Shown here in pieces: positions 54,181-64,000 of a stretch of 64,000 nucleotides of DNA; within the stretch, counting starts at the first letter, position 1, and each line of letters opens with the position of its first letter. Location of the stretch: positions 1,055,868,432 to 1,055,932,431 of the forward strand of contig NC_064614.1 of assembly GCF_023898315.1 (NCBI RefSeq), written 5' to 3'. Both the position numbers and the translations under genes were made by a program. The stretch comes from Schistocerca nitens. Its lineage: Eukaryota; Arthropoda; Insecta; Orthoptera; Acrididae. The notes beneath the pieces were generated by a model. The model was not told the DNA's origin and did no database searches. It saw nothing but the letters and a program-made list of their open reading frames with translations.

Positions 54181-54660
54181 TTCTGCTGCGGCAGCGGCAG
54201 CGGCGGCGGCGGCGGCGTCTGATTACGCGTAGCGGTGTGTATCTCGTGTCGCCGTCTCGCCCAGCTGACTGGAGACGCGCAGCGCGAGGTGGCCCGTTTA
54301 ATTATTGCGAGCGAAATCGTGCATCGGATGATACCTTGGGTGTGGCGTCCCAGTGTTCTCTAAGCGGCCGCGTGTGTTCTGCGTCGGCCAGCGGAGCGGC
54401 GCGGCGGGGGAAGGCCAGTGTGGCGGACTCGAACCACAGACTCCCGCTTGCCAGTCTTCGGCTGTCAGGTCTTCATCCCAGCTCACAGGTGACTGCTGAT
54501 GTGAGGCCGTCTCCTTCCCGTCCTCACGAGTCACCCGGGTATGTAAAAACCAGACTTCAAATACCTTTAAACCTCTGTCTTCTGGCGCCGCGGCTGCTGC
54601 TTGCTATTCCATTACAGCGGCGGACTTGGTGCGTCTGTGCATGATGCAGTCTCTTCTTGC
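54181..54660. other. GC-rich island with trinucleotide array
   Basis: A sharp rise in GC begins with a GCG/GCA trinucleotide run at about 54,188-54,218 and continues to about 54,640. A 135-codon plus frame (54,237-54,644) is probably a by-product of base composition: it is Arg/Ser/Pro/Ala-rich with no domain. It could be a CpG island, a first exon, or part of an unrecognised repeat. Confidence 0.35.
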
Positions 54661-54711
54661 ATGACGGTCTTCAGCACCGAAACTGACTGAAAACTTCTTC
54701 GTCTTCTTCGT

Positions 54712-54824
54712 CTCTTCTCTCCGTCTCCGTCTTCGTCTCCGTCTCCGTCTCCGTCTCCGTCTCCGTCTCCGTCTCCGTCTTCATCTGTCTCCGTCTTCAT
54801 CTGTCTCCGTCTTCATCTGTCTGG
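54712..54824. repeat. CCGTCT hexamer minisatellite
   Basis: About nine units of CCGTCT with CTTCGT variants, then three units of a longer form containing TCTTCATCTGTCTCCG. It gives a shadow Asp-Gly frame on the minus strand. Confidence 0.93.
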
Positions 54825-54880
54825 CCCACTGCGTCTCGCGTATTTATTCACTTCAGTTTACTGGAGGTGAACGACTTCAC

Positions 54881-55126
54881 GGTCATTGCCTCGTCTGTCA
54901 CGTTGAAAAGCTTCTCGAAGAATCTTCTTAACGTCGGTCGTTGGCTCTTGGAATGTAGGTGAGGGCCTTTGATCACATGTGACGACTGAGAAACACGTGA
55001 GCCGGTCATTGCCTCTCCTGTCACGTTGAAAAGCTTCTAGAGGAATCTTCTTAACGTCGGTCATTGGCTCTTGGGATGTAGGCGAGGGCCTTTGGTCACA
55101 TACGACAACTGAGAAACACGTGAGCC
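54881..55126. repeat. 123-bp tandem duplication
   Basis: Units 54,881-55,003 and 55,004-55,126 share GTCACGTTGAAAAGCTTCT, AATCTTCTTAACGTCGGTC and GAGAAACACGTGAGCCGGTC. The palindrome CACGTG in each unit is notable as a generic E-box, though chance is possible. Confidence 0.93.
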
Positions 55127-55129
55127 GGT

Positions 55130-56300
55130 CGGGCGATGCCCTGACGGCTGAATCGACAGCGCCCGCTTATGTGGAACTTGCTGACTTCATGGTCATTGTC
55201 TCTTCTGTTCTGCTGTTTTGCCCGCTGAATGCCAGTATGTAACTCTCTAAACTAAACCAAGTTTTTCATTTATATCCTAATTTCTAGTTCACTTTGATTT
55301 CACTGATTTATTTACTTAAGTACCACTCAACACTACTAGTCTTAGAGAAAAATGAAGATATTTGTGTAGGAATTTCTTTTATGCAGGAGGCTATGGTTGT
55401 AACATTGTTCACGAAATACAAAAGTGACATTAAAAGTGTTTTATATCGGAAAACATTCGGAGTAGGGCACATGGTCATATGAAACTTTTTGCTTCAAATG
55501 AGTGTTCCTGTTACATAGCTGAAAATTGGCCTTTCCTCCTGGGACACTTTGCATGAAATGGATACTATCTGGACCAAATTCGCTTAGCTAAAGCCACTGT
55601 AGATTTTTGCCTCAGTGAGAGATAAACATTGCAACGATCTTCTACAATTTTGTGTGCTTTTTTACCTACAGTACAGTGACGGAAGTCTTACGGATATTTC
55701 TCTTACGAAAATGTATTAACCTCGGAAGAATGTATGTGCACTAAAAGATATGAATTTATTCAAAAAAGAAAAAGTAATAGAGATAATAGTTGCATACTGG
55801 CCGTTGCGTACGCGGCATTTCCTGTTGGTGGACAGAGGCATCTGTGAGCCGTGCTGCTAATCATCGTGGTGTATGTAAATTTGAGAAGCGATGTAAATAG
55901 TGGAAAAAAGGGGAAAAAAGCAGATAAATGTATACCCTTGAACACTTCTGAATAAGAAAGGAACAAGTACAAAAACGTATCCTTGTTAATATTGCTGGGG
56001 CCGGCTCGAGAATATTTTCCCGCTGAAGTGACATATCATTCGGCAATCCACATCAGCGGCCAACCTCAGCATAAGTTTATATGGTGCCTTTCGTTGAGCT
56101 CTTGATAAAAATTTTGAAAATAAATTGAAATCTACTGTTCATGAAAGTGGTATTTTTGTTTTGATTTGAAAATTAGTACTACACATACGTATTTCTGTTA
56201 CAGAAATAAATTTCTAAATCTTATTACGAGAAAAACATTTCGTATCCCTTTAATGTATTCCTGAAATCTTAAAAAGCTTGTGGCAGTAAATGAGTTGTTG
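55130..56300. other. Unassigned AT-rich sequence
   Basis: Short frames only, none recognisable. It ends at the TA target of a Tc1-like transposon. Confidence 0.45.
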
Positions 56301-56302
56301 TA

Positions 56303-57490
56303 CACTGAAGAGCCAAAGGAACTGGTACGCCTGCCTAATATCGTGCAGGGCCCCCCGAGGACGCAGAAGTGCCGCAACACGACGTGGCATGGACTCGACT
56401 AATGTCTGAAGTAATGCAGGAGGGAACTGAAACTAAGAATCCTGTAGCGATGCCCATAAATCCGTAAGAGTACAAGGGAGCGGCGATCTCTTCTGAACAG
56501 CACGTGGCAAGGCATCCCTAATATTCTCAAACATGTTCATGTCTGGGGCGTTTGGTGGCCAGCCAAAGTGTTTGAAGAGTGTTCCTGGGGCCCCTCTATA
56601 GCAGCTCTGGACGTCTGGGGTGTCGCATTGTCCTCCTGGAATTGCCCAAGTCCGTCGGAATGCACAACAGAGATGAATGGATGCTGGTGGTCAGACAGGA
56701 TGCTTACGTAAGTATCACCTTCAGAGTCTTATCTAGACGTATCAGAGAGTCCATTCCACTCCAACTGCACACGCCTGACACCATTACAGAGCCTACACCC
56801 TGCTGACACACAGGGTCCATCGACTGATGAGGTTGTATCAATACCCATACATGTCTATCGGTTCGATACAATTTGAAACGACACTCGTCAGACCAGGCAC
56901 CGTGTTTCCAGTCACTAACAGCCCAGTGTCGCTGTTGACGGGTCCAGGTGAGGTGTAAAGCTTTGTGTCGTGCAGTCATCAGGGGTACGGGAGTGGGCCT
57001 TCGACTCCGAAAGCCCATATCGATGATTTTTCGTAGAATGGTTAGCAAGCTGACACTTTCGACGGCTCAGAATTGGAATCTGCAGTAATTGCGAAAGGGT
57101 TGTACTTCCGTTACGTTGAACGATTCTCTGCAGTCGTCGTTGGTCTCGTTCTTGCAGGATCGTTTTCCGGCCGCAGCGATGTCGGAGATTTGATGTTTTA
57201 TCCGACTCCTGATAATCACGGTAGTCTCGTGAAATAGTCGTACGGGAAAATTACCACGTCATTGCTACCTCGGAGATTATATGATCTATCTCTCGTTCGC
57301 CGGCTATAGCACCACGACCTAGCTCACATGTTAATAACGTGCCATTGTAGCAGCAGTAACCGATCTAACAACTGTGGCAGACACTTGTTCTCTTGTGTAG
57401 GTGATGCCGACCACAGCGCCGTATTCTGCCTACTTGTATATCTCTGTGTTTGAATACGCATACCTGTATCAGTTCCTTTGGCGCTTCACC
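56303..57490 (-). mobile_element. Tc1-like DNA transposon with terminal inverted repeats
   Basis: The left end (CACTGAAGAGCCAAAGGAAC) pairs with the reverse complement of the right end (GGTGAAGCGCCAAAGGAACT); TA lies at 56,301-56,302 and 57,491-57,492. At about 1.19 kb it is near full length for a Tc1-like element with short inverted repeats. The transposase on the minus strand is broken. Confidence 0.88.
56380..57060 (-). pseudogene. Tc1-like transposase (broken)
   Basis: The frame 57,048-56,704 carries RRPTPVPLMTARHKALHLTW (linker), then HWAVSDWKHGAWSDECRFKL with the first catalytic aspartate, and GSVMVSGVCSWSGMDSLIRL. In other frames further down the minus strand (56,690-56,400) traces of the later blocks are visible, with a WPPNAPDMN-like third catalytic block near 56,550. 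Frameshifts separate them. The pattern fits a DD34E Tc1 enzyme but is too decayed for activity. Confidence 0.75.
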
Positions 57491-57554
57491 TATATACAAA
57501 ACATATTACAGTTAATAGCGAAAACTAGCACGACGAAAGCATACGAGAACGCAA

Positions 57555-57753
57555 AATGGTTCAAATGGCTCTGAGCACTATGGGACTCAACTGCTGTGGT
57601 CATAAGTCCCCTAGAACTTAGAACTACTTAAACCTAACTAACCTAAGGACATCACACACATCCATGCCCGAGGCAGGATTCGAACCTGCGACCGTAGCGG
57701 TCGTGCGGTTCCAGACTGTAGCGCCTTTAACCGCTCGGCCACTCCGGCCGGCT
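57555..57753 (-). mobile_element. tRNA-derived SINE, family A, with 11-bp target duplication
   Basis: CGAGAACGCAA at 57,544-57,554 recurs at 57,754-57,764. The head on the minus strand has GGCCGAGCGGTTAAAGGCGC and an intact GGTTCGAATCC box B. This is among the best-kept copies and closely resembles the copy inside gag at 25.7 kb. Confidence 0.96.
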
Positions 57754-57764
57754 CGAGAACGCAA

Positions 57765-58875
57765 GCAAACCTGTTCAAGTAAACATTGATCTGGAAATTA
57801 GCCGTTTGTGATAAAATAGGTGTGATTGTGAGCGGGCACTGACTTCGGGGTGAAATTATGTGGTATTTAGAACAAATGAATTTCAAACGTAAACTTTTTG
57901 ATTAAGTCCCCATCTAAATGGACTATCATTTCGGCCATACACTACCTTACTTTGCTGAAAGTAGAGGAATGTAGTAAATGCACGCCGGTACACTGGCCCA
58001 TTTTGCTGCTGATAAGACGTCTAAGGTGCCGGTAGCTCGTAGATGGATAGGTCAAAGGTAGTGTTTACCTCGACCTCCAAGGTCATCTGATCTCAAGATT
58101 CTTACAGTCTTGTCACGATTTACGAGGTTATCCTGCGATGTTAGAAGGAATTCGGGAGTAACTGCAGATACGAGTTGAGCATTACCTCCAAATGTAAGAA
58201 GGCACAAAGGACATATCACTTAACAAGTACGACTGCACGTGTTCTGTAGAAGTAGTATTGCATTTCTTGATAAGGTAGGCTTTGAGCGAAATCTGAATCA
58301 AATTAGATGCCGGGTTCATGGAAAAGTTTACACAGCAAATACATTTGTTCTAACAGGCACAATATTTCATACTAAAGTCTATTGTGGCTCGTAATTAAAC
58401 GTCCGTAACCTTCCAGCAACCCGTTTGTGACTAAATTCTAACTGGAAATTTCTTGCTTTATTTATTTATTTGTTTCTACGAGTGTTATAGTACACTTTCA
58501 GGACGTCCGTTTTTGCTGCTAATTAAGGCATACACATATTGCACATAGCTACCTCTGGAGCCCCTTTCCCCCTATCACCCCAACCGGGCGCTTGTGTTAA
58601 TGAATATTATACAGCAGCGATACCGTCTTTAGTTTGTCGAGACGTCACGTCAGGCTATGGCACCAGGCAGACGCTTTAATGTTTTGTGTTCTGTGCGTCG
58701 CATGAAAAAAATGGGTCTTGGATTACATATATGTACAGTCTACTCCTTTACAGCGTGGGAGTTCGCCTATTTTACCTTGTGGAACTGCAAAAAGTATAAC
58801 AGCCTAAACCAATTGAAAAAAAAGTTCGGATAATGTTATTATTTGGTCAAAAAGCATTAACTGTAGCTGTGAGAC
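57765..58875. other. Unassigned sequence
   Basis: No gene or element seen in about 1.1 kb. Confidence 0.45.
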
Positions 58876-59076
58876 GGCCGTTGTGGCCGAGCGGTTCTAG
58901 GCGCTTCAGTCCGGTACCGCGCTGCTGATACGGTAGCAGGTTCGAATCCTGCCTCGGGCATAGGTGTGTGTGATATGCTTAGGTTAGTTAGGTTTAAGTA
59001 GTTCTAAGTCTAGGGGACTGATGACGTCAGATGTTCAAGTCCCATAGTGCTTAGAGCCATTTGAACCATTTGAACT
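58876..59076 (+). mobile_element. tRNA-derived SINE, family A
   Basis: Head GTGGCCGAGCGGTTCTAGGC, box B GGTTCGAATCC, family body, and end AGCCATTTGAACCATTTGAA. A target duplication is not obvious. Confidence 0.94.
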
Positions 59077-59326
59077 ATAGCGGTGAACTGAATACTTTAA
59101 ACAGAACTTATTTTATACTGACAGGATATCAATTAACGGTTTCCTGTGGTTCCGATCATTATACGGAGCAAAGCAAAATTGCTACTTCAGCAGTATCAGT
59201 TTACCTTAGTTCATTCCGATGACTGCGTGAGGAAGGAACGACACAGCTGCATCATTGTTGAAAGTAAGAAACAGCTCAGTGAGGAAAAGTTATGTTTGCT
59301 GCTCGCCTGTGATATGAAGGAAGGAC

Positions 59327-59416
59327 GTCCTGAGGTTAGTTAGGTTTAAGTAGTTCTAAGTTCTAGGGGATTGATGACCTGAGATGTTAAGTCCCATAGT
59401 GCTTAGAGCCATTTTT
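59327..59416 (+). mobile_element. SINE family A, 5'-truncated tail
   Basis: Only the distal part is present, from GAGGTTAGTTAGGTTTAAGT to AGCCATTTTT. Truncation of the head is what incomplete reverse transcription would leave. Confidence 0.85.
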
Positions 59417-59486
59417 GCTAAGAGGATTAAGACCCCCAGGGGATAATCCTTCCTCTTGAACGAAAGGTCCTTAATTTACTGTTCCC

Positions 59487-59685
59487 TCCGGCCACTGTGG
59501 TCGAGCGGTTCTAGGCGCTTCAATCCAGAACCACACGGCTGTTACGGTCACAGGTTCGAATCCAGCCTTGAGCCTGGATGTGTGGTGTCCTTAGGTTAGT
59601 TAAGTTTAATTAGGTCTAAGTCTAGGGGACTGATGATCTCAGATGTTAAGTCCCATAGTGCGTAAAGCCATTTAAGCCATTCGAT
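59487..59685 (+). mobile_element. tRNA-derived SINE, family A (diverged)
   Basis: Head GTGGTCGAGCGGTTCTAGGC, box B GGTTCGAATCC, and family tail with several differences. It adjoins a Tc1-like transposase fragment within a few bases. Confidence 0.93.
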
Positions 59686-59689
59686 GGTA

Positions 59690-60266
59690 GGGTGTGGGTA
59701 CGGTAAATGCCCGGTGAACTTTATCTGCCAGCGTTTGTAGTGCCAACAGTAAAATTTAGAGGCGGTGGTGTTACGGTGTGGCCATGTTTTTCATGGAGGG
59801 GCCTCGCACCATTGATGTTCTGAGCACCTTTATGCTTCCCACTGTTGAAGAGCAATTCAGGCACAGCGATTGCATCTTTCAACAAAATCGAGCACCTGTT
59901 CATAATGCATGGCCTGTGGCGGAATGGTTACACGACAATAACATCCCTGTAACGGACTGGCCTGCACAGAGTCCTGATCTGAATTCCAGAGAACACCTTT
60001 CGGATGTTTTGGAACACCGACTTCGTGCCAGGCCTCACCGACCGACATCGATACCTCTCCTCAGTGCAGCACTCCGTGAAGAATGGGATGCCATTCCCCA
60101 AGAAACCTTCCAGCACCTAATTGAACGTATGCCTGCGAGAGTGGAAGCTGTCGTCACGGCTAAGTGTGGGCCAACACCATATTCAATTTCAGTATCACCG
60201 ATGGAGGGCGCCACGAACTTGTAAGTTATTTTCAGCTAGGTATTCGGATACTTTTGATTACATAGT
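59690..60266 (+). mobile_element. Tc1-like transposon, 3' half
   Basis: Holds the C-terminal transposase and ends with GGATACTTTTGATTACATAG followed by TA, the form of a Tc1-type end. The 5' half is missing; a SINE lies at the break. It abuts the outer edge of the big inverted repeat exactly. Confidence 0.75.
59778..60224 (+). pseudogene. Tc1-like transposase, C-terminal part
   Basis: A 148-codon frame with LPTVEEQFRHSDCIFQQNRA (QQ(D/N)xAP block: the second catalytic aspartate is replaced by asparagine), PVTDWPAQSPDLNSREHLSD (normally WPAQSPDLNPIEHLWD, third catalytic residue E kept), and REEWDAIPQETFQHLIERMP with a terminal GPTPY. The first catalytic aspartate lies in the missing half. Just upstream, in another frame, are [11 protein letters not shown] and CFSWRGLA blocks. 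Dead, moderately old. Confidence 0.85.
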
Positions 60267-61215
60267 ATACATCCTTTATACGCTTGCTGCTGAAGGTGAC
60301 TCTATCACGCATCCTCCACTACTATGTACAATACTTCACCAATAACTGAATGCTGGCGATGCGAAACAATACTGTGCGAAACTCCGTGACAGGTGTTTGT
60401 GTCTCTTTTTCTTGCAAGTGTTACCAGTGTGTCTTAGAAAGAGGGGTGTAATAGTAATACAAGCCGCGTGATGTTAAAAACACAATCGCAAAGGCCATGC
60501 CACTGTCACAATCGGTATTGGTTCTACCGGCGCTCACAAGTATCGCTAATGTTATCCATGTTAAAAACTATGTAAGAACTATCAATCGAGGAACGGCGTT
60601 ACCTCTTAATGTAGTGGTGTTTCCACTCAAATACCACAACACTGAATATAGATGCTGATCGCCAGAATGTGTATTAACAGACCGACAGTGCGGTAGACAT
60701 TGCCAGTTGTGTAAACTTGTAACAAAATCACCGGAGTTAGAAACTGATTCGGCTAAGGAAAGTGGTATGAAGCCAGTATTTCCAACTCTCTCAAGCCACC
60801 GCTAGATATTTCTGCAGTATTTATAATGAATTCTGTCTCGATGCCATGTCAGAGGTTCTGCGATATATCCACTGGGCTCTAGGCGATGGTTGATTGAGAA
60901 ATACCATATACACTAAATGGTGTGCTGATTGATGTCATAAGAAATGTACACCTGCTTCTCAGATCTCCAGTGTTCCGCTTTTCAGCAGAAATGCTGCCTC
61001 CGACTTGGAATAAAGTCTTTCCATTCAGAAAAATAACGGCTTTTGGTCTTATGGACAAGTCTCATGTCTCGAAATGAGTCATCTTTTTAAAACCTGTTTC
61101 TCACAGTAAAATTGTAATGAGGTTTTAGATTGTCCCTAGGCATCTTGTAACTGCTCGTCAGACTCTGCCCTGCTATCCCTTCATTATTGTGCACGTGACC
61201 GTTCCAATTTAAGTC
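60267..61215 (+). repeat. Inverted repeat pair 2, left arm (about 0.95 kb)
   Basis: Matches the reverse complement of 62,630-63,612 along its whole length, by eye around 75-80 percent. Shared strings: TCTATCACGCATC, CGAAACAATACTG, GGTATTGGTTCTACCGGCGC, TGATTGATGTCATAAGAAAT, CATCTTGTAACTGCTC, CAGACTCTGCCCTGC. No protein frame is conserved between arms. Confidence 0.88.
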
Positions 61216-62629
61216 AGAACCGAGCACAGAGAAGTGCTAAAAATTTGTAGGTCGCTGTCTGGTAAAGATCGATTTATATGTTCGTGAAATAATAATGAAT
61301 GGACATACTGTACAGTCATCTTTCTACATTTTCAATTGTACTCACATAGTAGAGGAGGGGCCGTTTAGTGGCGATACTAAAATTGGGTAGCATGCTGCCA
61401 CATCATTGCCAAAATTGTTCGCACTATCAACTGTGACGCTTATTCTTACAGCACATCGGTGGTGTCTTTCCCATCCCAATCTTTCACCGGTATGGTGTTG
61501 ATTATCATATAATGATAGAGTGAGATCGCTTGTCTGAGATGCAGAAAGAGTCTTGGTGGAGGAGTAACACCTTTTAAGGATGGCTAGCACCGCTACAGTG
61601 ATCATGCGCATGACTACAATACGAGAAGTCAATCAAAACAGAACACTGAGCCATCAGCTATTCCGTCAGTGTGAAAGATTAGTTTTACATGCACAGGCTG
61701 TCAATCAAGATGGACAGCAGTTTTCAAACGCTCCACAAGGCCGCTAAACTCTTCCAGTTTCCATATGTTGTGACTGTCTTTTATTTAAAATCATCGAGAC
61801 TGTGTGTGTTATCGTACCAGCAGCAACAACATGATTTACACCTTGTGACATCTAGTTTTCTGTAAGAGGCAGTGGATCAAAACGAGTTAACGTCAGTTTA
61901 GTAGCTGACACAGACCTCGATGTCATGACAGAAGAAACAAAATGTTATGGCACTGTACATAGCAGGTTACAGCAGACAAAGAACGGTATACCAAACAACA
62001 AAACAGGCACTCTCCCTTGCAACTAATAGTATGTGGGGTATGGTCCTCCTCAGTACCAGTGATGAAACTTTGCACTACCCTGTGCAAGTGACTTTGATCA
62101 CTGGCCGCTTGCTGCAATGGATCAATACCTGTGTATTTAATAGGATCGCTGCATGTGCTTAATGCTGGAATGCTGGCACACCGGAAATATTTGTTTTCAA
62201 TACATCGGAAGAGAGAGATGCGCTAATAATCTTATTGAGTGCTCTACCGGATGAAGTTAGTTGAGCTTTCATAGTTCGCAATTTTTCTCTGTTGGTTGGT
62301 ACAGAATAAGAATGATAGAATCTTGGGATTGATAGGCGTGAATGGACCCTGAAGGATGCGAATGTGCCTTGGACTGCAGTACCTGTATGATGTTGAGTCT
62401 TCCTAATTTTTCCGATAAATAACATCACCGTAACTGTTTGTGCTGTCTTTTACACTACCTCATGTTGCAGGAGCAGCCTTCATTTGGCGCTGACCTTATA
62501 CATCATAAGTGGATCGCCGAGCTACAACATATTCTCTTTTCCATCGAGTGGTCTAAACATAGTCCTCTCACATTAACTTATCGCACTCTGATTCTACATA
62601 TACAGGATGTTGTAGATATAGCTCTCTCC
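61216..62629. other. Spacer between arms of inverted repeat pair 2
   Basis: 1.4 kb without homology between its two halves and without a recognisable gene. Confidence 0.5.
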
Positions 62630-63612
62630 TACTTAAATTGAAATAATCACATGCACAAAGTTGGAGAGATGGCAGGGCAGAGTCTGAGGAGCAGTTACAA
62701 GATGCTTAGGGAGTATGTAAAATCACGTTGGAATTTTACTGTAACAGATAGCTTCGAAAAAGGTGACTAGTTTCGAGATATGAGAGTGCCACGAATAAGA
62801 TTTACTGTTAGCTATAATCATAAAAAGACTTCTCCATAGAATCCAACGCATGTATGTGGTTGAAAGACTTGATTGCAAATTGCAGACAGAATTTCGTCTG
62901 GAAAGCGTAACACTGGAAATCTGAAAAGCCAATGTACATTTCTTATGACATCAATCAGCATACCATCTACTGCATGTGATCATTCTCAATCAACCATCAC
63001 CTATAACCCAGTGGATTATAGCAGAACCTCTGACAAGGCATTGTACCAGAATGCATTACAAATACTGGAGAAACCTCTAGCGGTGGATTGAGGGAGTTGC
63101 AAATACCTGCTTCATACTACATTCCTTAGCCGAATCACTTTCTACGTTCGGTGATTTTGTTACGAGTTCACACCATTGGCGACGTGTAACCGCACTGTCA
63201 GTCTGTTAATACACTTTCTGGCGATCATAGTCTATATTCAGTGTCGTGATATTTCCGTGAAAAAAAAAGAAAATCTATCGCAGGTAACGCGATACCTCGA
63301 TTTCTACGACTTGTACAGTGTTTAAAATGGATATCGTTAGCGACACTTCTATGCGCCGGTAGAACCAATACCTATTGTGACCGTTGCGATCGTGTTTTTA
63401 ACATCTGGCGGCTTGTATGACGATTATGCGTCTCTTCCTAAGACACATAGCCACCATTAGCAAGAAAAACTTATACGACATGTCCACCCAGCGCTGATTT
63501 CGGCTCAGTATTGTTTCGTATCACCAGCAGTCACTTATTGTTGAAGTATTATAGTTATTAGTAGGAGATGCGTGATAGATTCGCCTTGAGCAGCAGGCTT
63601 ATAAAGTATGTT
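62630..63612 (-). repeat. Inverted repeat pair 2, right arm
   Basis: Partner of 60,267-61,215. The outer edge agrees with the left arm up to the point where the Tc1-like fragment begins, so the left arm may once have extended further and been cut by that insertion. Confidence 0.88.
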
Positions 63613-64000
63613 TGTGTTTCAGCATATGCAAAGGAAACTGATTATCTCCTGCCGTATGAAAGCTGCGGATTTGACATGGAAAACTGCGATGGCCGCAAAG
63701 GGAATGAAAGATATTTTTACTTGTCCAGTCATCTGAATGGTACAGATATTTCTATTTCTGGAGCCACAGCCGACATCAGGGGATATTTGCGACACTTCGC
63801 TCATTGACGAAAGTCGTCCAGTTGAGACCGCTATCGTAACACTTATTGTAAATACCATGATAAAATATATGTGACTGGTTTCTTTGGACGATTCTGCCTG
63901 ATGTGCGAGAAGTACGTGGCGGCTGGGGCCTGTGGCAGGAATCATCGAAGCCTGTGGCTTACACAGGAAGCTGTCCGAATGGAAATGCTGGCTCTCCAGG
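63613..64000. other. Unassigned sequence to window end
   Basis: A frame at 63,568-63,807 starts inside the inverted-repeat arm and has no recognisable domain. Nothing else seen. Confidence 0.45.

Noticed and set aside
54237..54644. 135-codon host gene
   Set aside because: Open frame expected from high GC; no domain, and neighbouring tandem arrays. Kept only as a GC-rich island.
54612..54800. Asp-Gly repeat protein on the minus strand
   Set aside because: It is only the translation of the CCGTCT minisatellite.

Overview
This window looks like repeat-saturated, non-genic DNA from a large animal genome, most likely an orthopteran insect of the Schistocerca/locust kind. The evidence is AT-rich sequence, decayed insect-type LINEs (RTE-like, CR1/Jockey-like, I-like, L1/Tx1-like), Tc1/mariner transposons, and at least four tRNA-derived SINE families, one present at least six times. 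The taxon call rests on remembered resemblance of these families and was not tested by search. No host protein-coding gene or functional tRNA gene could be supported. Nearly all long open frames are transposon proteins or shadows of them.

Region 1-23,754 is a patchwork of LINE and DNA-transposon remnants: an RTE-like LINE split by a Tc1-like transposon (2.27-6.39 kb); a TA-flanked DDE transposon with terminal inverted repeats (7.17-8.52 kb); a 5'-truncated CR1/Jockey-like LINE ending in a GATTA microsatellite (8.75-9.99 kb); an L1/Tx1-like LINE carrying a reverse-strand RTE insertion and cut by a SINE and a mariner fragment (10.5-14.9 kb); a decayed I-like LINE split by a 5'-truncated RTE copy with target-site duplication (15.3-18.7 kb); then SINEs and about 4 kb of unassigned sequence.

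Region 23,755-43,144 is the main structure: one Gypsy-type LTR retrotransposon, framed by TG..CA LTRs and a 4-bp target duplication (ACTG), into which a second complete Gypsy-type element (29,228-40,213, opposite strand) has jumped. Both start their primer-binding site with TGGCGAC. The outer element has gag (split by a SINE with a 13-bp target duplication), a textbook G GGA AAC -1 frameshift site followed by a hairpin, a second reading frame of unknown function, a retropepsin, and an integrase C-terminus fused to the protease by an internal deletion and then split by the inner element. The inner element has coiled-coil gag and protease-RT-RNase H-integrase, all broken by a few stops and frameshifts, plus a 2.9-kb non-coding 3' region with tandem repeats. 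By eye the inner LTR pair is less diverged than the outer pair, which agrees with the nesting order.

Region 43,145-64,000 is mostly unassigned AT-rich sequence with SINEs, a LINE RT fragment, a mariner remnant, two Tc1-like transposons, a GC-rich minisatellite island (54.2-55.1 kb), and two pairs of long inverted repeats (44.9/47.8 kb, about 0.4 kb arms; 60.3/63.6 kb, about 0.95 kb arms). The elements do not form a pathway: they are independent insertions whose nesting gives a relative history.
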